Source of the DNA: Streptomyces cavernicola
GTDB taxonomy: Bacteria > Actinomycetota > Actinomycetes > Streptomycetales > Streptomycetaceae
NCBI RefSeq assembly: GCF_029968035.1
Contig: NZ_JASCIQ010000037.1
Coordinates: 22,204 to 86,203, forward strand
Direction of reading: 5' to 3'
DNA length: 64,000 nucleotides
Shown here: positions 1 through 10,338 of the stretch, piece after piece
How the letters are laid out: each line of letters begins with the position of its first letter
Position numbering within the stretch: the stretch's first letter is position 1
Notes under the pieces: model-generated
Told to the model about the DNA's origin: nothing
Database searches by the model: none
The model's input: only the letters and a program-made list of their open reading frames with translations
Made by a program: the position numbers and the translations under genes

Positions 1-1
1 C

Positions 2-475
2 ACGCCCGACCTGACGCTCGCCGACGTACGCCCCGAGGACAGCGCGCTGCTCGTCCTCACCGGCGGCGACCTGTGGGACGAGGGGGACGAGCTCACTCCG
101 TTCGCACGCAAGGCGCGCGCGTTCCTCGACGCGGGCGTGCCGGTCGCCGCGATCTGCGGCGCGACCGCCGGCCTGGCCCGCGAGGGCCTCCTCGACGACC
201 GGCCGCACACCAGCAACGTCTCCTTCTACCTCCAGGCCACCGGCTACAAGGGCGCCGAGCACTATGTCCCCGACGCCACCGCCGTCACCGACGGGGACCT
301 CATCACCGCCAACAGCACCGACCCGGAGGGCTTCGCCCGCGAGATCCTCGGCCGCCTCGGGGTGTACGAGGGCGAGCAACTCGACGCCTGGTACCGGCTG
401 TTCCGGACCTCCGACCCGGCCGCCTACGAGGTGCTCGCCGCCGGAGAGAACCAGGGAAGCGGAGAAGACCGGTGA
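2..475 (+). CDS. DJ-1/PfpI-like type 1 glutamine amidotransferase-family protein (5' end outside window)
   Basis: The reading frame is open from the first bases of the window, so only the C-terminal 157 residues are visible. The segment VPVAAICGATAGLA has the nucleophile-elbow cysteine typical of the DJ-1/PfpI class I amidotransferase fold, and LVLTGGDLWDEG upstream is the usual preceding strand and loop. Members act as proteases, chaperones, deglycases or isonitrile hydratases; the substrate cannot be told from this fragment. The downstream MarR-type regulator begins 31 bases later on the same strand and may be cotranscribed. The missing N terminus prevents checking the conserved Glu. Confidence 0.8.
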   Translation, partial: TPDLTLADVRPEDSALLVLTGGDLWDEGDELTPFARKARAFLDAGVPVAAICGATAGLAREGLLDDRPHTSNVSFYLQATGYKGAEHYVPDATAVTDGDLITANSTDPEGFAREILGRLGVYEGEQLDAWYRLFRTSDPAAYEVLAAGENQGSGEDR

Positions 476-506
476 ATCGGAGAGACCAGGGAACCGGAGA
501 GAACCA

Positions 507-956
507 GTGAAGGAGACCGAGGCTCTCAGCCGGACGGCGCTCGGCGTCTTCCGCCTCAACGGCCAGTTCCTCGCCGTGTCCGAGCAGTTGGCGCGGCCCG
601 CCGGGCTCACCGCCGCCTGGTGGCAGGTGCTCGGCGCCGTCCTCGCGGAGCCGCTGCCGGTCGCCGCGATCGCCCGCCGCATGGGCATCACCCGGCAGAG
701 CGTGCAGCGCGTCGCGGACCGGCTCGTCGCCGACGGCCTCGCGCGCTACGAGCCCAACCCCGCCCACCGCAAGGCGAAGCTCGTCACGCCCACCGAGGAG
801 GGCCGGGCCGCCGTCGACCGCATCCGCCCCGGCCACGCCCGCCTCGCCGCACAGCTCGCCGAGCGCCTCGGCGAGGCCGAACTCGCCGAGACCGTACGGG
901 TGTTGGAGCAGCTGTCCGAGGCGATGCAGAGCCTGGAATCGGTTCCCGAACCCTAG
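507..956 (+). CDS. MarR family transcriptional regulator
   Basis: 149-residue winged-helix regulator of the MarR family. The GTG start at 507 is chosen because GGAGAG lies just upstream and the protein then has family length; a longer frame to the left overlaps the preceding gene. The recognition region reads PVAAIARRMGITRQSVQRVADRL (about residues 50-72), followed by the wing GLARYEPNPAHRKAKL and a C-terminal dimerisation helix. MarR proteins are dimeric, usually ligand-released repressors of neighbouring genes. The amidotransferase-like gene directly upstream is a likely co-transcribed or regulated partner; this is inference. Confidence 0.88.
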   Translation: MKETEALSRTALGVFRLNGQFLAVSEQLARPAGLTAAWWQVLGAVLAEPLPVAAIARRMGITRQSVQRVADRLVADGLARYEPNPAHRKAKLVTPTEEGRAAVDRIRPGHARLAAQLAERLGEAELAETVRVLEQLSEAMQSLESVPEP

Positions 957-1057
957 GGCCGCCGTACCGGTTCCCTTCTATCCTCGAACTGTCGGGCTGC
1001 TGCGAGCCGGCGGAGTCGTTCGACGGCTCGGAGCCGGTACGGGGAGGGCTAGGGGCC

Positions 1058-3151
<2,094 letters not shown>

Positions 3152-3214
3152 ACAGCAGGCGAAACCACGGGAGTTGAGCGCCCGGGACGCCTCCCGCGCT
3201 CATAGCGTGCCCCC

Positions 3215-4756
3215 GTGGAAGAGTGGCTCAGCGCGGAGAACGTGATCGCCGTCGGCACCGCCCTCCTCGGCGTGCTCGCGACCATCGTGGCCCTCTGGAT
3301 CGAACGCCGGGTGCCACGCCGCAAGCGCATCGGCTACCGCGTGCAGATGGACACCCCCATCGGCAGCGACGAGGGCGCGGGCCGCGCCAACGTGCGCCTC
3401 GGCCTGTTCGGCGAGGGCGCGATGACGGACGCGACGCTCGTCCTGCTCCGCGTCGAGAACGACGGCAGCCAGAGCATCGCGGGCGACGACTACACGGGGC
3501 GTGAACTGCACGGCCTCACCGCCGAGTTCAGCTCCCGCACCATCCGCGGCATAGCGGTCACCCAGCCCGGCGACTCCGGCCATCTGATGGACCACTTCGC
3601 GCCCGCGCTCGGCATGCGGCACGAGGCGTCCAAGCTGTACATCCCGCGCGTACCGCTCAACCCGGGCGAGCACTTCAAGCTGCTCGTGCTGCTCTCCGGC
3701 GGCCATGTCGGCGACGCGATCAGCATCACCGGCGGCATCCGCGACGGCCGGGTGCTGCCCAACCGCAGCACCACACCCGACGACACCCCGCCCCTGCTCA
3801 GCCGCCCCGCGAAGCTCCTCGCCGGGCTGCTCACGCTCTGCGTCACGGCGCTCTCCACACTGATCGTCGTCGGCGGCGACCGGCCGCCGATGGGCTGCGC
3901 CGAGGGCCGCCTCACCGTCATCGGCTCCACCGCGTTCAAGCCCGTCGCCGAGGAGCTTGCCGACAAGTACGAGAAGGACTGCCCCGGTTCGGAGATCACC
4001 GTCGACGCGCACGGCAGCGCGCCCGGCATCAACGAACTCGACGAGGCGGGCGGCAAGTCGTCCGCCTCGCCCGCCCTGGTCGCGTTCTCCGACGGGCCCA
4101 AACCGAGCGGCCGGCCCCAGCTGCGGGAGAACCGCGTCGCCGTCTCCTCGTTCGCGATGGTCCTCAACGACCGCGTGCCGCTGAAGAACCTCTCCCTGTC
4201 CGACCTGCGCCGCGTCTACAGCGGCGAGGTCCGCACCTGGCGCGAGCTCGACCCCGGGCTGCCCGCGCTCCCTGTCGTCCTGGTCAGCCGCAACTCCAAC
4301 TCCGGTACGCGCGCGGTGTTCCAACGCCGCATCCTGCGCGGCTTCGAGGAGGAGCCGTCGTCCGCGGACTGCCGCACCAAGGACAACCCGAAGGCCCCGC
4401 TCGTGCGCTGCGAGGCGGACAGCACGGAGCAGCTCCTCGACTCCGTCGCGGACGTCCCCGGCGCCATCGGGTACGCGGAACTGCGCTCCGCCACCGTGCC
4501 GAAGGGCCTGCACCGGCTCAGCCTGGACGGGGCCGCGCCGACCATCGAGGACGTGGCGGACTCCGCGTACCCGTTCCGGGAGATCGAGCACGCCTACACG
4601 TACGGCAGGCCGCCCGCGGACTCCCTCGTCTCCAGCTTCCTCAACTACACGGTGCGCGGCAGCGGCCAGGACGTGATCCGCACCCACGGCCATGTGCCGT
4701 GCGCGTCCCCCGAGGGGCTGCGGGCATGCGGTGACGGACCGGCGATCGATCCGTGA
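3215..4756 (+). CDS. Membrane-anchored PstS-like (PBP2) substrate-binding protein
   Basis: 513 residues from a GTG start. An N-terminal span (VIAVGTALLGVLATIVALWI, residues 11-30) is followed by a basic patch, a domain of about 160 residues (40-200) of unknown family, a second span (LLAGLLTLCVTALSTLIVV, about 205-224) and a C-terminal domain beginning RLTVIGSTAFKPVAEELADKY. That domain resembles periplasmic phosphate-binding (PstS-like) proteins, including the conserved SRNSNSGTRAVF segment. No ABC permease or ATPase is adjacent, so it is probably a sensor or receptor and not a transporter component. It sits between two paralogous Ser/Thr kinases on the same strand, suggesting a shared signalling role; this is inference. 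Confidence 0.75.
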   Translation: MEEWLSAENVIAVGTALLGVLATIVALWIERRVPRRKRIGYRVQMDTPIGSDEGAGRANVRLGLFGEGAMTDATLVLLRVENDGSQSIAGDDYTGRELHGLTAEFSSRTIRGIAVTQPGDSGHLMDHFAPALGMRHEASKLYIPRVPLNPGEHFKLLVLLSGGHVGDAISITGGIRDGRVLPNRSTTPDDTPPLLSRPAKLLAGLLTLCVTALSTLIVVGGDRPPMGCAEGRLTVIGSTAFKPVAEELADKYEKDCPGSEITVDAHGSAPGINELDEAGGKSSASPALVAFSDGPKPSGRPQLRENRVAVSSFAMVLNDRVPLKNLSLSDLRRVYSGEVRTWRELDPGLPALPVVLVSRNSNSGTRAVFQRRILRGFEEEPSSADCRTKDNPKAPLVRCEADSTEQLLDSVADVPGAIGYAELRSATVPKGLHRLSLDGAAPTIEDVADSAYPFREIEHAYTYGRPPADSLVSSFLNYTVRGSGQDVIRTHGHVPCASPEGLRACGDGPAIDP

Positions 4757-4779
4757 CCTGCGGTCCTTAGGCTGCGGAC

Positions 4780-5103
4780 ATGACACAGGGGGACGACGAC
4801 CATGAGCCGGTGTTCAAGAAGAGCCGCTGGGGCACCAGTCGGTACGTCTACAACCTCAACAACCCCGTGGGGCTCGCCCTCGCCATCGGGAGCGTGCTGT
4901 TCGCCGTCGTCATGATGGTCATGGCGGAGAACCACGCCGGCCCCTTCGCGCCGCCGGAGCCGACGCAGTCGCCCTGGCACCTGCCCGAGGACGATCCGAC
5001 GTACGACTTCGGCCCGCTCCCGAACGACACCGGGTCCGCGACGCCGACGCCCACGCCCACACCTTCGGGCTCTCCTTCGGGCTCTGCTTCGGTCTCTCCT
5101 TAG
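4780..5103 (+). CDS. Small single-span membrane protein, Pro/Thr/Ser-rich tail
   Basis: 107 residues, 23 bases after the PstS-like gene on the same strand. A cytoplasmic N terminus (about 28 residues) leads to one span, VGLALAIGSVLFAVVMMVMA (about 29-48). The tail is rich in Pro, Thr and Ser, ending in repeated TPTPTPSGSPSGSAS, typical of a flexible wall-spanning or surface-exposed linker in actinobacteria. No known domain is recognised. Position between the binding protein and the second kinase suggests membership of the same signalling locus. Confidence 0.72.
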   Translation: MTQGDDDHEPVFKKSRWGTSRYVYNLNNPVGLALAIGSVLFAVVMMVMAENHAGPFAPPEPTQSPWHLPEDDPTYDFGPLPNDTGSATPTPTPTPSGSPSGSASVSP

Positions 5104-5189
5104 CGCCCCAACTCCCGTGATCCCAGGCCGGATCGGGAGGAACCACCGTCGCCCCTCAACGCTCCTTCGGGTGGTCTACAGTCGATCGG

Positions 5190-7082
5190 GTGGACGCCCT
5201 CACAACTGAAGATCCGCCCCGCATCGGCCCCTACCGACTGCTCGCGCGCCTCGGCGCCGGCGGCATGGGCCGCGTCTATCTCGCGCGCTCCGAGGGCGGA
5301 CGCACCGTAGCCGTGAAGGTCGTGCACGCCGAATTCGCCGGGCACCCCGAGTTCCGCCGCAGATTCACCCGCGAGGTGGCCGCCGCCCGGCGCGTGGGCG
5401 GACGGTGGACGGCCCCGGTCCTCGACGCCGACACCGAGGCGGAGACCCCCTGGGTCGCGACAGGGTACGTACCGGGCCCCGACCTGCACAGCGTCGTAGC
5501 GCAGAGCCACGGCCCGCTGCCCGAGCCGTCCGTCCTCGCCCTCGCCGGCGGGCTCTCGCACGCCCTGCAGGCCATCCACGGCGCGGCGTTGGTGCACCGC
5601 GACCTCAAGCCGTCCAACGTCCTGCTCACCATCGACGGGCCGCGCGTCATCGACTTCGGCATCGCCCGCGCCCTCGACCCGGCCGTCGACGGGATCAGGA
5701 CGCACACCGGCGCCGTCATCGGCTCCCCCGGCTTCATGTCGCCCGAGCAGGTGCGCGGCCGGCGGCTCACACCCGCGTCCGACGTGTTCTGCCTCGGCTC
5801 GGTCCTCGCGTTCGCGGCGACCGGGCGGACGCCCTTCGGCACGGCGGACAGCGGGATGCACGCGGTGATGTTCCGGATCGCCGAGGAGGAGCCCGACCTC
5901 ACCGCCGTACCCGCCGGGATCCTGCCCCTCGTACGGGACTGCCTGGCCAAGTCGCCGGACGAACGGCCGCCCGTGGAAGAGCTGTTGGCGCGCACCCGGG
6001 ACGCGGCGATCGGGCCGGGCGCCGCCTGGCTGCCGGGCCCGCTGCTCGCCCAGCTGGGCCGGCGCGCCGCCGAACTCCTCGACGCCGACGCCCCGCCCAC
6101 GCAACTGGACCTGCCGCCGAACCCGCAGCCGTACGCGCCCCAGGCATACGCGCAACAGGCGTACGCGCAACAGGCGTATGCACCCCAGGCGCCCCTGCCC
6201 ACCCCGACTCCGACTCCGACTCCGACTCCTACGCCGCCGCCCAACTCCCGTGCGGGAGCCCGCGCTCGGGTGGGCTGGGTGGCGCTCGGCACGGTCGTCG
6301 CCGTCCTCGCCGCGAGCGGGGCCGTGCTCGCCCTGCGCTCCGACAGGACCCCCGGCGACGACAAGCCGCCCGCGGGCGACCAGAGCCAGGACTCTGGCAA
6401 GACGGAACCGAAACCGGAGGCGGCGCGGATCGACGGCTCCTGGGAGGGCCTCGTCCAGCACTCCGAGAGCTCCGTCACCGACGAGCACGAGTATCTGCGC
6501 GTCACCTTCGACCGGGCCGCGAAAAAGGCCGACCTCGCCTATCTGACCCCGGACCTGTACTGCAAGGTCACCGCCGCGCTCGGCCCGCAGCGCGGGGACA
6601 CGGTCGCCCTGTCCTCGTTCCGCACGGTGAAGTCCGTACGCCACCGGGACTCCGTCGGCGAGTGCGACCTGAACCGGGCGAAGAGCGTCAAGTTGGCCTC
6701 GGGCAGGCTGAGTTGGACGACCGGGGAGAAGTCCGCCGACCTGAAGAAGCTCCGCACCTCGCCCCGCCCCGTCCCGGACAAGTTCCTCGGCACCTGGAAG
6801 TCCGAGGTGTCCGGCACGCTCACGATCGAGCAGGGTCCGGTCGGCACGAAGATCGCCAAGTACAAGGGCTGGTCGATCGACTACCGCTGCAACGGCAGCG
6901 CGGAGCTGGTCTCCACCACCCCGAACCGGGTCACTTTGAGCCCCATGGAACTCGACCCGACCACCCCCCGGAACATCGGCTGCCCCCACAGCGTCTCCGA
7001 GACCCTCACCTGGAAGTCGCAGAACGAACTGGAGCTCCGCTACCCGGAGTCGATCGCGGTACGGCTGACTCGGGTGCGCTGA
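5190..7082 (+). CDS. Membrane serine/threonine protein kinase (paralogue of 1058-3151)
   Basis: 630-residue Hanks-type kinase from a GTG start. Glycine loop GAGGMG at 22-27, Lys43 (TVAVKV), HRDLKPSN at about 136 and IDFGIA at about 154-158 indicate catalytic competence; SPGFMSPEQVRG is the activation-segment end. Residues about 310-355 are a low-complexity linker with imperfect QAYAQQAYA repeats and a PTPTPT run, followed by a single span near 362-384 (WVALGTVVAVLAASGAVLAL). The extracytoplasmic part of about 240 residues holds two related segments (starting IDGSWEGLVQHSE and FLGTWKSEVSGT). The second matches the end of the upstream kinase, pointing to duplication of kinase plus sensor module. 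Confidence 0.92.
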   Translation: MDALTTEDPPRIGPYRLLARLGAGGMGRVYLARSEGGRTVAVKVVHAEFAGHPEFRRRFTREVAAARRVGGRWTAPVLDADTEAETPWVATGYVPGPDLHSVVAQSHGPLPEPSVLALAGGLSHALQAIHGAALVHRDLKPSNVLLTIDGPRVIDFGIARALDPAVDGIRTHTGAVIGSPGFMSPEQVRGRRLTPASDVFCLGSVLAFAATGRTPFGTADSGMHAVMFRIAEEEPDLTAVPAGILPLVRDCLAKSPDERPPVEELLARTRDAAIGPGAAWLPGPLLAQLGRRAAELLDADAPPTQLDLPPNPQPYAPQAYAQQAYAQQAYAPQAPLPTPTPTPTPTPTPPPNSRAGARARVGWVALGTVVAVLAASGAVLALRSDRTPGDDKPPAGDQSQDSGKTEPKPEAARIDGSWEGLVQHSESSVTDEHEYLRVTFDRAAKKADLAYLTPDLYCKVTAALGPQRGDTVALSSFRTVKSVRHRDSVGECDLNRAKSVKLASGRLSWTTGEKSADLKKLRTSPRPVPDKFLGTWKSEVSGTLTIEQGPVGTKIAKYKGWSIDYRCNGSAELVSTTPNRVTLSPMELDPTTPRNIGCPHSVSETLTWKSQNELELRYPESIAVRLTRVR

Positions 7083-7083
7083 G

Positions 7084-7671
7084 TCAGCGGACGTACTTCT
7101 TCAGCGGCTCGGTGTCGAGGGGGATGCCGACGGGATCGGGCAAAGTCGTCTTCTCGCCGAAGGGCACGATGTCCACGTGCAGGTACTGGCCGTGGTCGGT
7201 GTCCGGGCGGGTGTGGACGGCAAGCGCCTGACGGTCCCGGTCGACCAGCAGATAGACCGGGATGCCTGCGGCCGCGTATGCGGCCGGCTTCTCGTGGCGG
7301 TCACGGCTCTCGGTGTCGGCGTCGTACGACGTGACCTCGACGACCATCAGCGCGCCCTCGGGGTCTGCCCAGTCGCTGTCTTGGTCCACGAAGTGGTCGA
7401 TGGGAGCGAGCGTCCCGTCCGGGATGGCCCGGCCCTTGCGATAACGCTCGACCCTCAACCCCTGGTTCGCGACCAGATCCAGCTCAGGGCGAGCCTGCAT
7501 GCACTGCCTGATCAACCACGATACGAGCGCCGCATGCTTGCTGTCCGTCACAGGCTTCACCTCGAGCCGACCGTTGATGAACTCCAACGTGACGGTCTCG
7601 GGCGCAGCGGAGGCGAGTTCCTCGAAGTCCTCCACCGACATCTGAGACGTGCGTTCTGCCATGAGCGTCAT
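7084..7671 (-). CDS. Uma2 family (DUF820) PD-(D/E)XK nuclease-fold protein, copy 1
   Basis: 195 residues. The start at 7671 (MTLMAERT) follows GGGAGGG on the coding strand; a longer frame reaching 7791 would run into the purA terminator and is rejected. Uma2 proteins adopt a restriction-endonuclease-like fold; the candidate catalytic residues are the Asp of GRAIPDGTLAP, the Glu of LMVVEVTS and basic residues around RDRHEKPAAYAAAG. Function is unknown for most actinobacterial members. A clear paralogue lies at 15803-16408 with the same MT(L/V)MAERT start. It is convergent with the kinase upstream, with only one base between the stops. Confidence 0.85.
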   Translation of the reverse strand: MTLMAERTSQMSVEDFEELASAAPETVTLEFINGRLEVKPVTDSKHAALVSWLIRQCMQARPELDLVANQGLRVERYRKGRAIPDGTLAPIDHFVDQDSDWADPEGALMVVEVTSYDADTESRDRHEKPAAYAAAGIPVYLLVDRDRQALAVHTRPDTDHGQYLHVDIVPFGEKTTLPDPVGIPLDTEPLKKYVR

Positions 7672-7714
7672 GCTGCCCTCCCTTCCGTCTGCATGCCAGT
7701 GTTGCCGAACACGA

Positions 7715-7753
7715 CGAAGGGGCGGACCGCTGCAGAAGCAGTCCACCCCTTCG
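7715..7753 (-). terminator. Rho-independent-like terminator after purA
   Basis: A 13-base stem (CGAAGGGGCGGAC at 7715-7727 against 7741-7753, one mismatch) encloses a 13-base loop, 57 bases beyond the purA stop. It lacks a clear U-tract, as is common in actinobacteria. It lies upstream of the Uma2 start, so it probably separates the two units. Confidence 0.7.
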
Positions 7754-7809
7754 AGTGAATGTGCGAACTGTACGAACCGAGTACGGTTCAAACAGCTCAG
7801 CTCATCGGC

Positions 7810-9093
7810 TCAGAGGAACGAGTTGATCTCGATCGTCTCGTCCCGGCCCGGACCCACGCCGATCGCGGAGATCGGCGCCCCGGACATCTCCTCCAGGGCC
7901 TTCACGTACGCCTGCGCGTTCTTCGGCAGGTCCGCGAAGGACTTGGCCTTGGTGATGTCCTCGGACCAGCCCGGCAGGTACTCGTACACCGGCTTCGCGT
8001 GGTGGAAGTCGGTCTGGCTGTACGGGAGTTCCTCGACGCGCTTGCCGTCGATCTCGTACGCGACGCAGACCGGGATCTGCTCCCAGCCGGTGAGGACGTC
8101 GAGCTTCGTGAGGAAGAAGTCCGTCAGGCCGTTCACGCGGGTCGCGTAGCGGGCGATGACCGCGTCGAACCAGCCGCAGCGGCGGTCACGGCCGGTGGTG
8201 ACACCGCGCTCGCCGCCGATGCGGCGCAGGTCCTCGCCGTCCTGATCGAACAGCTCGGTCGGGAACGGTCCGGCGCCGACGCGGGTCGTGTACGCCTTGA
8301 GGATGCCGATGACCCGGTTGATCTTCGTGGGACCGACGCCCGCACCCGTGCACGCGCCGCCCGAGGTCGGGTTCGACGAGGTCACGAAGGGGTACGTGCC
8401 GTGGTCCACGTCGAGCAGCGTGCCCTGGCCGCCCTCGAAGAGGACGACCTTGCCCTCGTCGATGGCGTTGTTGAGGATCAGCGTGGTGTCCGCGACGTAC
8501 GGCTTGAGCTGGTCCGCGAAGGTCAGCATCTCCTCGACGATCTTGTCCGTCTCGATCGCGCGACGGTTGAAGACCTTGGTGAGGAGCTGGTTCTTCGTGT
8601 CGAGGGCAGCCTCGACCTTCTGCTCCAGGATCGACTCGTCGTAGAGGTCCTGGACGCGGATGCCCACGCGGTTGATCTTGTCCGCGTAGGTCGGGCCGAT
8701 GCCACGGCCGGTGGTGCCGATCTTCCGCTTGCCGAGGAAGCGTTCCGTCACCTTGTCGACGGTGACGTTGTACGGCGTGATCAGGTGGGCGTTGCCGCTG
8801 ATCAGGAGCTTGGAGGTGTCGACACCGCGCTCGTTCAGGCCGCTCAGCTCGGAGAGCAGCACCGCCGGGTCGACGACGACACCATTGCCGATGACGGGCG
8901 TACACCCCGGCGAGAGGATTCCGGAGGGGAGGAGGTGGAGCGCATACTTCTGGTCGCCTACGACAACCGTGTGGCCGGCGTTGTTGCCGCCCTGGTAGCG
9001 CACCACATAGTCAACGGAGCCACCGAGCAGGTCGGTGGCCTTTCCCTTGCCCTCGTCACCCCACTGAGCACCGAGCAGCACAAGTGCGGGCAC
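7810..9093 (-). CDS. purA: Adenylosuccinate synthetase
   Basis: 427 residues, full family length, start MPALVLLGAQWGDEGKGKAT. It joins IMP and aspartate using GTP to give adenylosuccinate, the first committed step from IMP to AMP. The N-terminal GDEGKGK is the GTP-binding/catalytic loop with the catalytic Asp. GNNAGHT carries the catalytic His, GRGIGPTYADK is the IMP-binding loop and GGERGVTTGRDRRCGWFD is characteristic of the family. It is monocistronic: a terminator follows and a divergent gene precedes it. Confidence 0.98.
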   Translation of the reverse strand: MPALVLLGAQWGDEGKGKATDLLGGSVDYVVRYQGGNNAGHTVVVGDQKYALHLLPSGILSPGCTPVIGNGVVVDPAVLLSELSGLNERGVDTSKLLISGNAHLITPYNVTVDKVTERFLGKRKIGTTGRGIGPTYADKINRVGIRVQDLYDESILEQKVEAALDTKNQLLTKVFNRRAIETDKIVEEMLTFADQLKPYVADTTLILNNAIDEGKVVLFEGGQGTLLDVDHGTYPFVTSSNPTSGGACTGAGVGPTKINRVIGILKAYTTRVGAGPFPTELFDQDGEDLRRIGGERGVTTGRDRRCGWFDAVIARYATRVNGLTDFFLTKLDVLTGWEQIPVCVAYEIDGKRVEELPYSQTDFHHAKPVYEYLPGWSEDITKAKSFADLPKNAQAYVKALEEMSGAPISAIGVGPGRDETIEINSFL

Positions 9094-9216
9094 AGGCGTA
9101 CACCCCTTCCGGGCGGGGCATGTCCAAGGTCAGGGGCGTACGCGAACGCTTCTCGTGCGCGCACACCGCGACCCTCGTTGGCCGCACCCGTCGGACCGGT
9201 GCCCCGGAATAGACGA

Positions 9217-9244
9217 AGCCCCTGGCGCAATAGCGCAAGGGGCT
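9217..9244. promoter_or_regulatory. Hairpin in the purA divergent upstream region
   Basis: An inverted repeat (AGCCCCTGGCGC, AATA loop, GCGCAAGGGGCT; one mismatch) sits 124 bases upstream of purA and 35 bases upstream of the divergent gene at 9279. It has no U-tract. It could form in either 5' leader or act as an operator; no known riboswitch class is recognised. Confidence 0.45.
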
Positions 9245-9278
9245 CTTGCACAAAGATGCTACCCGAGGAAGGACCGAG

Positions 9279-10298
9279 GTGTCGGCTCCAGAGCCCGCCG
9301 GGCAGAGCGCGCAGCCGCTTCAGCCGCCCAATCCGCTCCTGGTGGTGATCGATCCGGCGGCCCGCGAGGTCGACGGGGAGTCGGTCCGGATCGCGAAGGA
9401 CGTGCTGTGCGCGGGCGCTTCCGGAGGCCCGGTCAAGGTCTGCCTGCCGGAAGGCCCGGAGGAGTTCACGCGCGCCCTGACCCGGCGCGGCTCGCGCAGG
9501 CCGGTGGTGGTGGGCGACGACCGGGCGCTGCTTCGCGCCGTGAGCGCCCTGCACCGCGAGCGGGAGCTGTCGGGCGCCGAGCTCTCCCTGGTCCCGGTGG
9601 GTACGACGACCGGGCTCGCGCACGCCCTCGGGGTGCCGACGGGCGCGGTGGCCGCGGCCCGCGCGGTCCTCGACGGCTCGCCCCGCCGACTCGACCTGCT
9701 GGTGGACGACAGCGACGGGGTGGTGCTCGGGCGGCTCGCGATCCCGGCGGCGGTGGGGCCGGGGGCTGGTTCTGGTTCTGGTTCTGGTTCTGGTCCGGGT
9801 CCTGGTTCTGGTCCGGGTCCTGGTTCTGGTCCGGGTCCTGGTTCTGGTCCGGGGCAGAGGGCTGCGGGATCGGGTTCGGGGTCGGGTGGGCCCGCTGCTG
9901 AGGCGGGTTCCGGCTCGGGGTCCGGTTCCGGGTCCGGCTCGGGTGCCGGGGCGTTGCTGCGTACGTGCCAGTCGCTGGTGCGGACGCTGGTACGGCCCGC
10001 ACCCGCGGCACGCCCCGCTCCCGGCCCCGCCCGGCTGCGCGTGGAGGCGGACGGGGTGACGCTCGTCGACCTGGACCAGCCGGTGGTGGGGGTGTCGGTG
10101 CGGCCGCTGCGCGACGGGATCGCGCGGGTCGAGGTGTGGGCGGTCGCGGCGGAGGCCCCGGTCCGGGCGCACGCGCGGACGGTGACGGTCTCCGGCCCGG
10201 ACTTCCGCTACCGCGCCGACGCGGTGACCTCCGGACCGGTCCGCGCCAGGACGTGGACGGTACGGCCTCAGGCCTGGGCGCTGACGTTGCCGGGGTGA
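9279..10298 (+). CDS. Diacylglycerol-kinase-catalytic-like protein, degenerate, with GSG-rich insert
   Basis: 339 residues from a GTG at 9279 preceded by GAGGAAGGA. The arrangement resembles the DAGK/lipid-kinase fold (PLLVVIDPAAREVDGE at the N terminus, LVPVGTTTGLAHALGVP in the middle). However, the canonical GGDGT loop reads VVVGDDRALL and the GTGNDFAR-type loop reads GTTTGLAHALG, so lipid-kinase activity is doubtful. Residues about 163-230 are a Gly/Ser/Pro low-complexity insert encoded by short tandem repeats. The C-terminal beta-rich region (VEADGVTLVDLDQPVVGVSV) matches the usual second lobe of the family. The gene is divergent from purA. Confidence 0.65.
   Translation: MSAPEPAGQSAQPLQPPNPLLVVIDPAAREVDGESVRIAKDVLCAGASGGPVKVCLPEGPEEFTRALTRRGSRRPVVVGDDRALLRAVSALHRERELSGAELSLVPVGTTTGLAHALGVPTGAVAAARAVLDGSPRRLDLLVDDSDGVVLGRLAIPAAVGPGAGSGSGSGSGPGPGSGPGPGSGPGPGSGPGQRAAGSGSGSGGPAAEAGSGSGSGSGSGSGAGALLRTCQSLVRTLVRPAPAARPAPGPARLRVEADGVTLVDLDQPVVGVSVRPLRDGIARVEVWAVAAEAPVRAHARTVTVSGPDFRYRADAVTSGPVRARTWTVRPQAWALTLPG
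9768..9845 (+). repeat. In-frame tandem repeats (6-bp and 18-bp units) within the DAGK-like gene
   Basis: Four copies of GGTTCT (9768-9791) run into an 18-bp unit, GGTTCTGGTCCGGGTCCT, repeated at 9786-9803, 9804-9821 and 9822-9839, with a partial fourth copy. They encode (Gly-Ser)n and Gly-Ser-Gly-Pro-Gly-Pro. A second GS-coding run follows at about 9906-9943. Near-identical copies at the DNA level imply recent expansion by slippage. Confidence 0.9.
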
Positions 10299-10336
10299 GG
10301 CCGCGCGCCGACGTTGCCGGGGTGAAGCCGCGCGCC
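10283..10336. repeat. 27-bp tandem duplication across a stop codon
   Basis: Two adjacent 27-bp units (10283-10309 and 10310-10336) differ at one base. The first copy contains the last codons and the stop of the DAGK-like gene; the second fills most of the gap to the convergent regulator gene. Confidence 0.9.
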
Positions 10337-10338
10337 GC

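Noticed and set aside
3200..4786. Minus-strand open frame over the PstS-like gene
   Set aside because: The plus-strand frame has recognisable membrane and binding-protein motifs and codon bias; the minus frame is a shadow.
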